A program made the translations under genes and the position numbers. The notes beneath the pieces were generated by a model. The model did no database searches, was not told the DNA's origin, and was given only the letters and a program-made list of their open reading frames with translations. A DNA stretch of 46,528 bases from Actinomycetota bacterium (GTDB lineage Bacteria > Actinomycetota > Acidimicrobiia > Acidimicrobiales > MedAcidi-G1): assembly GCA_014381745.1 (NCBI GenBank), contig JACNLA010000031.1:1-46528 (forward strand), in the 5' to 3' direction. Positions 17,168 through 24,886 of this stretch are shown here, piece by piece; position 1 is the stretch's first letter; each line of letters opens with the position of its first letter.

Positions 17168-19609
17168 ATGCGCAGCGAGGCACAGTGTGTAATCGTCGGC
17201 GGCGGCGCCATGGGCGTCGGGCTCCTCTACCACCTGGCCCACGAGGGCTGGACCGACACCCTCCTCGTCGAGAAGGGCGAGCTCACCTCAGGCTCGACCT
17301 GGCACGCAGCCGGCCTCGTACCCAACTTCATCGGCAGCCTCAACATGGCCAAGGTCCACGCCTACGGCATAGACCTCTACAAGGCCCTCGAGGCCGAGAC
17401 CGGCATGTCCACCGGTTGGCACGGCTGCGGAGCGATCCGCCTCGCCGTCACCGAAGAACAGGCCGACTGGTACCGCTACGTCCAGGGCATCCTCGGCTCC
17501 CTGGGAGTCGAGTCGCACCTCATCAGCCCCGACGACGTCCGCCAGCGGGTGCCGCTAATGGAATCCACCGACGACATCATCCTCGGCTTTTGGACACCCA
17601 ACGATGGCTGGTCCGACCCCACCGGCTCCACCAACGCCATGGCCGTAGGTGCCCGCCAACTCGGTGCCGAGATCGCCCGCCACACGCTCGTCACCGCCGT
17701 GGACCAACTCCCCGACGGACGCTGGAAGGTAACCACAGACAAAGGTGAGGTCACCTGCGACCACGTAGTGAACGCCGCCGGCCACTACGCCCCCCAACTC
17801 GGCGCCATGTCCGGCATCGACGTACCAATCGTCTCGATGATCCACCAGTACCTGATCACAGAGTCACTCCCCGAAATTGCCGCCCAGGAAGTCGAGATGC
17901 CCGTAATCCGGGACCCCCGATCCTCCTGCTACTACCGCCGCGAGATCGACAGCCTCCTCATCGGCCCCTACGAGACCCGCAACTCCATCACCTACGGGGT
18001 GGACGGCATCGACTGGAACCTCCACTTCCACCTCACACCGCCAGACCTCGATCAACTCGCACCGTGGCTTGAAATATCCGCTGAACGATTCCCGCTGTTT
18101 GCAGAGGCAGGTATCAAACAGGTTGTCAGCGGCCCCATTACACACACACCAGACGGCGGCTACCTGATGGGGCCGGCACCGGGGGTGCGCAACTACTGGA
18201 TGTGCGCCGGAGCCTCAATCGGCATCACCCAGGGCCCCGGAGCCGGAAAGTTTCTGGCCCAGTGGATGGTCCACGGCCAGACCGAGATCAACGTCCGCGA
18301 GATGGATCCCCGCCGGTTCGGCCCCTGGTCCGACCTCGACTACACCATCGCCAAGTCAGTCGACGAATACCACGAGATGTACCAGGTGCGAATGCCCGGC
18401 GAGTACCGGTCTGCCGGGCGCCCGCTCAGGCGCACACCGATCGCGGAGCGACTCGATGCCCTCGGGGCACAATGGCAGGACGTCTGGGGATGGGAGCGGG
18501 CTCGCTACTACGGCCCGCCCGAGGAGTACTCGTGGCGCCGCTCAAACGCCTTTGACGCCGTAGGCGATGAATGCCGCGGCGTACGGGAACGGGTCGGTAT
18601 CTCCGACCTCAGCGCCTTTGCCAAGTTCGGCGTGGTAGGCCGCGATGCGGCTGCCCTGCTCGGCCGACTCTCAGCCAACCGGCTCCCCGCCAGGCCAGGT
18701 GGCATCCGGCTCGTACACATGCTCACCGACATGGGTGGCATCGAGTGCGAGATGACGGTCACCCGCATGAACGACGAGCGGTTCTACCTGAACTCCGCCA
18801 TTGCCGGAACCACCCACGACATCGACTGGCTCACACAGCACGTGCTGCCCAACGAGGACGTCACGGTCGAAAACTGGACCGACCAGATGGGCATTCTCGC
18901 CGTAACCGGCCCGCTGGCCCGCGACGTGCTCGCCTCGTGCAGTGACGCTGACCTCTCCAACGAGGCATTCCCGTGGCTGACCTGTGGCCAGGTCGAAATC
19001 GGGGGTGTGGGCTGCATTGCGCTCCGGGTCAGCTACGTGGGCGAGCTGGGCTGGGAGCTCCACCATCCCATCGAACAGATGCCCCAGTTGTACGAAGCTC
19101 TGATCGACGCCGGAGAACCCCACGGCATGGTCCACTTTGGCGCAATCGCCATGAACTCCATGCGCATGGAGAAGGCCTACAAGGCCTGGGGCGGAGAGCT
19201 CACCACCGAGATCACCCCCATCGAGGCCGGTCTCGACCGGTTCGTCGACCTGGACACACCCGGCCGCGACTTCATGGGCCGAGGCGCAACCATCGCCCGC
19301 CGTGACACCGCCGGAACCAACCGCTCAGGGCTCGACATGCTCCTCGCGTACTGCGAAGTCGATACCACCGACTCGGACTGCCGAGGCAACGAGCCCGTGT
19401 ACCAGGCCGGAACAGGCAACATCATCGGCATCACCACCGGGGGAGCCTGGGGCCACACCGTCAAGCAATCCCTGGCCTTTGCCTACGTGGAACCTGCATT
19501 CGCAGCACCGGGAACCACCTTTGAGATCGGCCTGTTCGGTGAGCGACACACAGCCACGGTGCTGGACCAGCCGGCCCACGACCCGACCAACGAACGGCTC
19601 AAAGCCTGA
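17168..19609 (+). CDS. Dimethylglycine/sarcosine dehydrogenase-like FAD-GcvT fusion
   Basis: The 813-aa protein has three parts. There is an FAD-dependent DAO domain (about 1-380) with CVIVGGGAMGVGLLYHLA and SGSTWHAAGLV, whose His is the usual covalent-FAD site. An FAO_M linker follows (about 380-440). The C-terminal GcvT-type tetrahydrofolate domain (about 440-810) contains VGISDLSAFAKF, GELGWELHHP, MRMEKAYKAWGGELT and the late ITTGGAWGH. Such proteins oxidatively demethylate dimethylglycine or sarcosine and pass the one-carbon unit to tetrahydrofolate. A GGAGGTG ribosome site precedes the ATG. An MttB-family gene follows 26 nt later. Dimethylglycine is the best-guess substrate; sarcosine or another N-methyl amine remains possible. 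Confidence 0.9.
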   Translation: MRSEAQCVIVGGGAMGVGLLYHLAHEGWTDTLLVEKGELTSGSTWHAAGLVPNFIGSLNMAKVHAYGIDLYKALEAETGMSTGWHGCGAIRLAVTEEQADWYRYVQGILGSLGVESHLISPDDVRQRVPLMESTDDIILGFWTPNDGWSDPTGSTNAMAVGARQLGAEIARHTLVTAVDQLPDGRWKVTTDKGEVTCDHVVNAAGHYAPQLGAMSGIDVPIVSMIHQYLITESLPEIAAQEVEMPVIRDPRSSCYYRREIDSLLIGPYETRNSITYGVDGIDWNLHFHLTPPDLDQLAPWLEISAERFPLFAEAGIKQVVSGPITHTPDGGYLMGPAPGVRNYWMCAGASIGITQGPGAGKFLAQWMVHGQTEINVREMDPRRFGPWSDLDYTIAKSVDEYHEMYQVRMPGEYRSAGRPLRRTPIAERLDALGAQWQDVWGWERARYYGPPEEYSWRRSNAFDAVGDECRGVRERVGISDLSAFAKFGVVGRDAAALLGRLSANRLPARPGGIRLVHMLTDMGGIECEMTVTRMNDERFYLNSAIAGTTHDIDWLTQHVLPNEDVTVENWTDQMGILAVTGPLARDVLASCSDADLSNEAFPWLTCGQVEIGGVGCIALRVSYVGELGWELHHPIEQMPQLYEALIDAGEPHGMVHFGAIAMNSMRMEKAYKAWGGELTTEITPIEAGLDRFVDLDTPGRDFMGRGATIARRDTAGTNRSGLDMLLAYCEVDTTDSDCRGNEPVYQAGTGNIIGITTGGAWGHTVKQSLAFAYVEPAFAAPGTTFEIGLFGERHTATVLDQPAHDPTNERLKA

Positions 19610-19635
19610 ACCACGATCAGACCTCCAGGGGGACA

Positions 19636-21216
19636 ATGAGCGACACCGCAACCACCGAAGGTTCACCACAGCGCCGGCCAGGTGGACGCGCCGCACGTAT
19701 AGCGGCCCGGGCAACCCGACCAACCGGCGACGCACGTCCAGTACGACCCGGAATGCCCGGCGGGAGATACGCACCGCTCAGCGAATCCGACTGCGAACAG
19801 GTCTACGAGGCTGCCCTCGTCCTCCTCGAGGAAATCGGAATGGGCAGCCCTATTCAGGAGTTCATCAACGTCATCACCGCTGCAGGCGGCCACGTCAACG
19901 GTGACCGACTCCACTTCCCCCGCTCGCTCGTCGAAGACGCCATCTCCACAGCCGCCAGGTCGTTCACGTGGTACGGATTCGACGACAACCGATCAATCGA
20001 CGTGGGTGGCGACAGGGTCCACTTCGGTACAGCCGGCGCAGCCGTATCGGTCTGGGACCACGAGACCCGCCGACACCGACCATCCAACCTGCTCGATGTC
20101 TACGACGTGGCCCGCCTCGTCGACACGCTTGAACACATCCACTTTCACGTTCGCACTCTCGTTCCCCGTGACATGGTCGACGCCCGCGACCTTGACTTGA
20201 ACACCGCCTACGCCGTGGCCATGGGAACAACCATGCCGATCGGCACATCGTTCTTCCAACCGGAACACGTGCTCGAGACCGTGGAGATGTTCGACCAGAT
20301 GCTCGGAGGCCGCCCCGGATCGTTTGCCGAACGACCGTTCTGCGTAGCGAACAACACGTTCGTCGTGCCGCCACTCCGCTATGCCGAAGACGCTGCCCAC
20401 TCGATGGTCGCTCAGGTTCGATCCGGCATGCCCATCAACCTCCTGTCTGCAGGACAGGCGGGCGCCACCTCACCAGCTGCCCTCGCAGGGTCACTGGCCC
20501 AGGCCCTGGCCGAGTGCCTCTCAGCGCTCACGTTCGTCAACCTCATGAAGCCCGGCCATCCGTGTGTGATGGGACTCTGGCCGTTCGTGTCGGACCTCCG
20601 AACCGGAGCCATGACCGGCGGGTCGGGTGCCGAAGCTGTGCTGACTGCGGCAGCGGCACAGATGGCCAACTGGTTGGACCTCCCATCGGGAGTACCAGCA
20701 GGCATGGCCGACTCAAAGATGCCCGACAACCAGGCCGGGCATGAGAAAGGCATGACCGTTGCCCTGGCAGGTAACGCCGGCGCAAACCTGGTCTACGAAT
20801 CGGCCGGGATGCTAGCCAGCCTTCTTGCCTGCTCGTTCGAGGGCCTGGTGATCGACAACGACATGTTGGGGGCAGTCAACCGGACCGTCCGCGGCATCGA
20901 GATAACCCCGGAGACGCTCTCCACGGAGGTAATCCGCGAAGTGGTCCACGGAGCAGGCCACTTCCTGGGCCAGGAACAGACCCTCTCGATAATGCAGACC
21001 GAGTACGTGTACCCCGAAATTGGTGACCGCCTCAGCCCCGAGGACTGGTTCGACGCAGGCGCCACCTCAGCTGACGAACGGGCCCGGGAACACGTAAAGA
21101 AGGTGCTCTCCACCCACTTCCCGTCCCACATCGGCCCCGATATCGACACGTCCATCCGGGAACGATTCGACATACTCCTTCCCGTAGAGGAGTTGACCAC
21201 CAACAGTCGCTGGTAG
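19636..21216 (+). CDS. MttB-superfamily (trimethylamine/betaine) methyltransferase, non-pyrrolysine
   Basis: The 526-aa protein belongs to the trimethylamine methyltransferase family: YAPLSESDCEQVYEAALVLLEEIGM near the N-terminus, VHFGTAGAAVSVWD, a GxPxxxxxAGqaGATSPAALAGSLAQ-type core, and FDIL at the end. There is no in-frame TAG, so it is the non-pyrrolysine type, whose studied members (MtgB) demethylate glycine betaine and similar quaternary amines onto a corrinoid protein. The first 45 residues are a disordered Arg/Pro-rich lead. No corrinoid-binding protein is encoded in this window. Together with the DMGDH-like neighbour, a glycine betaine to dimethylglycine to sarcosine path is plausible but inferred. 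Confidence 0.9.
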   Translation: MSDTATTEGSPQRRPGGRAARIAARATRPTGDARPVRPGMPGGRYAPLSESDCEQVYEAALVLLEEIGMGSPIQEFINVITAAGGHVNGDRLHFPRSLVEDAISTAARSFTWYGFDDNRSIDVGGDRVHFGTAGAAVSVWDHETRRHRPSNLLDVYDVARLVDTLEHIHFHVRTLVPRDMVDARDLDLNTAYAVAMGTTMPIGTSFFQPEHVLETVEMFDQMLGGRPGSFAERPFCVANNTFVVPPLRYAEDAAHSMVAQVRSGMPINLLSAGQAGATSPAALAGSLAQALAECLSALTFVNLMKPGHPCVMGLWPFVSDLRTGAMTGGSGAEAVLTAAAAQMANWLDLPSGVPAGMADSKMPDNQAGHEKGMTVALAGNAGANLVYESAGMLASLLACSFEGLVIDNDMLGAVNRTVRGIEITPETLSTEVIREVVHGAGHFLGQEQTLSIMQTEYVYPEIGDRLSPEDWFDAGATSADERAREHVKKVLSTHFPSHIGPDIDTSIRERFDILLPVEELTTNSRW

Positions 21217-21237
21217 TCGCCCACCGGACTTGGTGCC

Positions 21238-21915
21238 ATGCTTGGAGCCATGACATCTCCCACCGAACTTGAACTGGTGGCGCGCCTCGCCCTGGCCCTC
21301 GCCCTCGGGGCGGTTCTCGGACTCGAGCGCGAAACTCGACACAAGACGGCCGGCCTTCGCACCCACAGCCTCGTTGCCCTGGGATCTGCCCTGTTCACCA
21401 TCGCCGGAGCGTTCGCTGTCGTCGGCATCCAGGCCGACCCCTCCCGGGTAGCAGCGCAGGTGGTGACCGGAATCGGCTTCATCGGCGCCGGAGCCATGAT
21501 CCGCAGCGGCCTCACCATCACAGGCATCACAACGGCCGCCACCCTCTGGATGGCGGCAGCATTCGGCGTGGCCGCAGCCATGGGCATGTACATCGTGTCC
21601 GTGGCATCTGGGGCCATGGCGCTCTTCATAGTCCTGGCCTTCGGGCCGATGAAGCCCTACATGCTGTCCCCACGCTCACGAAGGCGCCTCGACATCAGCC
21701 ACCTGCCAGCCAACAACACGCTGGACGCCCTCGTCGCAGCCGTAGGTGGTGTCGGCGGCCGACTGAGCGTCATTGAGACAGGCGACGATGGCGACATGCG
21801 ACACACCAGTGTGGTCGTCTGGGGGATCGCCAAAGCTGAACTGGATGGCGTGCTGCGCAACCTGATCGACTGCGATGACGACGTCCAGATAAACCCGCCG
21901 CCGCCAGCCAACTAA
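21238..21915 (+). CDS. MgtC/SapB-family membrane protein
   Basis: The 225-aa protein has the MgtC pattern LALGAVLGLERETRHKTAGLRTHSLVALGSALFTIAG, followed by TGIGFIGAGAMIR and ITTAATLWMAAAFGVAAAMG. Together these give about four to five membrane helices in residues 10-140. A soluble C-terminal ACT-like domain (about 150-225) ends VQINPPPPAN. MgtC proteins affect growth at low Mg and inhibit F-type ATPase in pathogens; in environmental bacteria the role is unclear. The start may be 21238 or the ATG at 21250, which has a close GGAG. It lies 21 nt after the MttB-like gene and 5 nt before the sulfatase. Confidence 0.9.
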   Translation: MLGAMTSPTELELVARLALALALGAVLGLERETRHKTAGLRTHSLVALGSALFTIAGAFAVVGIQADPSRVAAQVVTGIGFIGAGAMIRSGLTITGITTAATLWMAAAFGVAAAMGMYIVSVASGAMALFIVLAFGPMKPYMLSPRSRRRLDISHLPANNTLDALVAAVGGVGGRLSVIETGDDGDMRHTSVVVWGIAKAELDGVLRNLIDCDDDVQINPPPPAN

Positions 21916-21920
21916 ACCCG

Positions 21921-23492
21921 GTGGCCGACCTGTACGAGACCCCGAAACCGAAGCCGTTCATCAACGGCTCTGGGCCACGCAACGTCGTGGTCATCCTCTT
22001 GGACAGCCTCAACCGGCACATGCTCGGCTGCTACGGGGGTACCGAGTTCGAAACACCAAACCTTGACCGTCTGGCGGCCCGCTCACTCCGCTTCGACCGC
22101 CACTACTCGGCCTCGCTGCCGTGCATGCCGGCACGCCACGACATCCTCTGTGGTGCGTGGGACTTTCTGTGGAGGCCATGGGGCTCCATCGAGGTGTGGG
22201 AATCCAACATCGCCCGTGAGATGAAGATGAGCGGCGTGGCCACCGGCATCATCACCGACCACCCCCACCTGTTCGAGACCGGCGGTGAGAACTACCACAC
22301 AGACTTCGGGATGTGGGACTACGTGCGAGGCCACGAAGACGACCCGTGGCGACTACGAGAGGACCCCTCCTGGGTTGGCACACCAGCGCTGCCGGCAACC
22401 GAGGGCTGGGTCCACCGCGGCTACGACACCTCCCGTACATGGTTCCGCGACGAGGCCGACTTTCCCGGACCGCGGACCATGCAAGCAACAGCCGACTGGC
22501 TGGACCGCAACGCCGGGCACCACGACAGGTTCTTCCTGTTCGTGGACGAGTTCGACCCCCACGAGCCCTTCGACACCCCTGAACGCTGGGCGTACCGCTA
22601 CCACGACCAGCATGACGAGCCGCTCGAGATATGGCCCCCCTACGGGCGCGACGTGATCAAAAAGGGGGTCATCACACCCCGTCAGGCAGAACAGCTGAGA
22701 GCCAACTACGGATCCAAGTTGTCCATGATCGACCACTGGCTCGGGAAGGTCCTCGACTCAATGGACGACAACAACCTGTGGGATGACACGGCCCTGTTCC
22801 TGGTCACGGACCATGGCCACTATCTGGGTGAACGCGACGACATGTTCGGCAAACCGATGTCTCCCATATACGACCTGCTCGGAGCCATCCCGATGCTCGT
22901 GGCGTGGCCAGGGGTTGAGGCAGGCACAAGAAGTGCCCTCTCAACCAGCGTTGACGTACACGCGACCCTCACCGACCTGTTCAACCTTGACATCGAGCAC
23001 CGCACCCACGGCGTGTCCCTACGCGAGGTGATCGAGGGAAGAGCCGATGCTGCCCGAGACCACCTCCTTCAGGGCTACTTCGGACGCGAGGTCAACGTCA
23101 TCGACTCCGCCGGAAAGTACATACGGGGCGTCCAGGGAGAACGGACCGACGTGAGCGTCTGGTCCAACCGCTGGTCGACGATGCCCGTGCACGCCTACCC
23201 ACGCCTCGGCCTGGCCAGGCCCGACGACAGGGCCGTGCTGGACCGGATGCCTGGGAGCGACGTGCCGGTCATCCGCCAACCGTTCACTGCCGACGACCTC
23301 GCCGGAGGCGCCGTGTTCATGGCCGGACGATCGGTGGGTGCCAGGTCCGAGTTGTATGACGTCTCTGACACCGACGAATCAGACGACCTTGTCGGATCAG
23401 CCCGCGAGGACCACTACGTGGACCTGCTCCACCACGCCCTCGCAGAGGTCGAGGCCCCCGAAGAACAGTTCGCGAGGCTTGGCCTCAGCTGA
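21921..23492 (+). CDS. Sulfatase (formylglycine type)
   Basis: The 523-aa alkaline-phosphatase-superfamily sulfatase begins its core with NVVVILLDSLNRHMLGCYGG (metal Asp) and TPNLDRLAARSLRFDRHY. CMPAR is the C-x-P-x-R sequence whose Cys is turned into formylglycine. LVTDHGHYLGERD provides the second metal-site Asp/His, and KxxR-like residues follow. No signal peptide is visible, so it is probably cytoplasmic and acts on an imported sulfate ester. Activity would need a formylglycine-generating enzyme encoded elsewhere. The GTG start is only 5 nt after mgtC. A choline-sulfate-type substrate would fit the neighbouring methylated-amine genes, but this is a guess. Confidence 0.92.
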   Translation: MADLYETPKPKPFINGSGPRNVVVILLDSLNRHMLGCYGGTEFETPNLDRLAARSLRFDRHYSASLPCMPARHDILCGAWDFLWRPWGSIEVWESNIAREMKMSGVATGIITDHPHLFETGGENYHTDFGMWDYVRGHEDDPWRLREDPSWVGTPALPATEGWVHRGYDTSRTWFRDEADFPGPRTMQATADWLDRNAGHHDRFFLFVDEFDPHEPFDTPERWAYRYHDQHDEPLEIWPPYGRDVIKKGVITPRQAEQLRANYGSKLSMIDHWLGKVLDSMDDNNLWDDTALFLVTDHGHYLGERDDMFGKPMSPIYDLLGAIPMLVAWPGVEAGTRSALSTSVDVHATLTDLFNLDIEHRTHGVSLREVIEGRADAARDHLLQGYFGREVNVIDSAGKYIRGVQGERTDVSVWSNRWSTMPVHAYPRLGLARPDDRAVLDRMPGSDVPVIRQPFTADDLAGGAVFMAGRSVGARSELYDVSDTDESDDLVGSAREDHYVDLLHHALAEVEAPEEQFARLGLS

Positions 23493-23503
23493 GGACACCG
23501 GAA

Positions 23504-24358
23504 TCAGCCGGCTACGAGATGCCCCACGGGGCCGTTCGGATCGATGAACACGCCAATCTCCGACCACGGGACCACCACCCTCGGTGCACCCAGGACACCA
23601 GGGCCAACCTGATACCGATCAAACAGCAAGATGACACCATCCTCGCTGAGCGCCAGGTTCTCGAAGTTGGCGACCTCGACCGCCAGACCATCGGGCCAGA
23701 CCACGTTCGCACCAAACCGTCCCTCCAGATCGGCCGTGGCCATCGCTGCGAGTGTCTCCAGCCACGGGCTGTCGTCGTAGAACAGGTCCAGTGGACCAAG
23801 CAGGCTCCCGTCGGCAAGATCCACGACGACCGCGTCAACCCACTGGTCGCCGCTGGCTGCACCGCCCCACTCGACGCTCAGGTCGTATTCGACGCTGACC
23901 ACCCGGGTATCAAGCAAGGACACGGCGCCGCCTCCGAACAGGTGGCTGGGCTCCAGCCCAGACGACTCATCCTCGAGAAGATCAGCCGCAAACAGGGCAC
24001 GAGCATGCTCGACGGGGGCACGCAACTGGGCATTGACCTCCAGGGCCAGCCCCGCCCCCTCGACGCGGGGAAAGTCCATGTCAAAAGTGCCGTCAGATGC
24101 GATCGCCCCGGTAATGCGTTCAGTTGAAACAGTCGGAACCTCCGGGAGAACAACCCACGAGCCAAACGGTGAGACTGCCGGCGGGACGAGCGGGACCGTG
24201 GGCTCCGGATCCGGTTGCACGGTGGTCTCGGTGCCATCCGGCAGGACCGGCTGAGGATCAGAGAGACCACGGCCGCCATCGGTCGCACAGCCGGCGACCG
24301 TGAACACCAGCCCTACGACGAACACTGTCAGAATCGACCTACAACGGTGGCTGCACAC
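23504..24358 (-). CDS. RsiV-like (DUF3298) lipoprotein
   Basis: With the GTG at 24358 the product is 284 aa: a short signal peptide (ILTVFVVGLVFTVAGC) with lipobox VAGC, a Pro/Thr/Glu-rich linker (about 25-70), then a globular domain. Its C-terminal part DGVILLFDRYQVGPGVLGAPRVVVPWSEIGVFID matches the DUF3298 domain found in RsiV-type anti-sigma factors and in some deacetylases. A longer frame to 24472 would put residues before the signal peptide. The family often faces the cell wall and binds lysozyme or peptidoglycan. No sigma factor is adjacent, so the role is unknown. It is convergent with the sulfatase, 11 nt apart. Confidence 0.78.
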   Translation of the reverse strand: MCSHRCRSILTVFVVGLVFTVAGCATDGGRGLSDPQPVLPDGTETTVQPDPEPTVPLVPPAVSPFGSWVVLPEVPTVSTERITGAIASDGTFDMDFPRVEGAGLALEVNAQLRAPVEHARALFAADLLEDESSGLEPSHLFGGGAVSLLDTRVVSVEYDLSVEWGGAASGDQWVDAVVVDLADGSLLGPLDLFYDDSPWLETLAAMATADLEGRFGANVVWPDGLAVEVANFENLALSEDGVILLFDRYQVGPGVLGAPRVVVPWSEIGVFIDPNGPVGHLVAG

Positions 24359-24475
24359 GGCCGCAGGGTACCCACCGGTCCATCTCCAAGGGGGTCGGCT
24401 CGATCCCCGACGACGATCCCCGGTTCCCCTCAGCCGCGCCACCAACCCGCAATGGGTGCTTAGTACCATCACAAT
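24359..24475. promoter_or_regulatory. Divergent promoter region
   Basis: This 117-nt gap separates the leftward lipoprotein gene from the rightward coiled-coil gene, so it must hold promoters for both. I see no convincing -10/-35 pair or palindrome. Confidence 0.4.
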
Positions 24476-24865
24476 GTGCGTAAGAAGAGAGACAAGACGA
24501 CATCGGGACCCGGCGCCGACCAGACGCTGCTGGACCTGGTGAACGGCATGCGCGATCTCGAAGACCGTGTCTCTGCTCTGGAAAGCCGCTTTGACTCGCT
24601 GGGAGACAGCGCCATCGGCAGCGACGAGGACGCCGTCATGGAACTACGCCTCCACGCCGCCCGGCTTTCAGCCGAGTTGTCGAGGGTTACCGTCGAACTA
24701 CGCGGCCGAATCGCCGAACTGGGAAACCAGGCCGGCCTCACATTCGATGACGAACCAGCCACCCCCGCCCTCGCAGACGACGAGGTCTTCGAGGACCTCA
24801 GCGCCGACTCGCCGGTACGGGCACCAGCCAGCAACCGAACCAGCGGCTGGCAACCAGCCAAGTAG
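24476..24865 (+). CDS. Small coiled-coil hypothetical protein
   Basis: A 129-aa soluble protein with GTG start. It has a Lys/Arg-rich N-terminus, a heptad-like helix (TLLDLVNGMRDLEDRVSALESRFDSLGD, about 17-45), a second amphipathic helix (ELRLHAARLSAELSRVTVELRGRIAELGNQAG, about 56-88) and an acidic, low-complexity tail. I do not recognise the family. The base composition and the convergent, non-overlapping position with UPF0182 support a real gene. It may be an oligomerising accessory protein; no partner is evident. Confidence 0.65.
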   Translation: MRKKRDKTTSGPGADQTLLDLVNGMRDLEDRVSALESRFDSLGDSAIGSDEDAVMELRLHAARLSAELSRVTVELRGRIAELGNQAGLTFDDEPATPALADDEVFEDLSADSPVRAPASNRTSGWQPAK

Positions 24866-24867
24866 AA

Positions 24868-24884
24868 AGCCCGTCGACCGGGCT
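24868..24884. terminator. Hairpin between convergent genes
   Basis: AGCCCG-TCGAC-CGGGCT forms a 6-bp stem with a 5-nt loop in the 21-nt gap between the coiled-coil gene and the UPF0182 gene. There is no T-tract, so it is at best a weak shared terminator. Confidence 0.4.
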
Positions 24885-24886
24885 AG

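Noticed and set aside
17078-17183. N-terminal extension of the second SDR
   Set aside because: It would overlap the divergent DMGDH-like start and adds residues unlike any SDR.
19636-21216. Pyrrolysine-dependent MttB
   Set aside because: The frame is read through without any in-frame TAG, so pyrrolysine is not needed.
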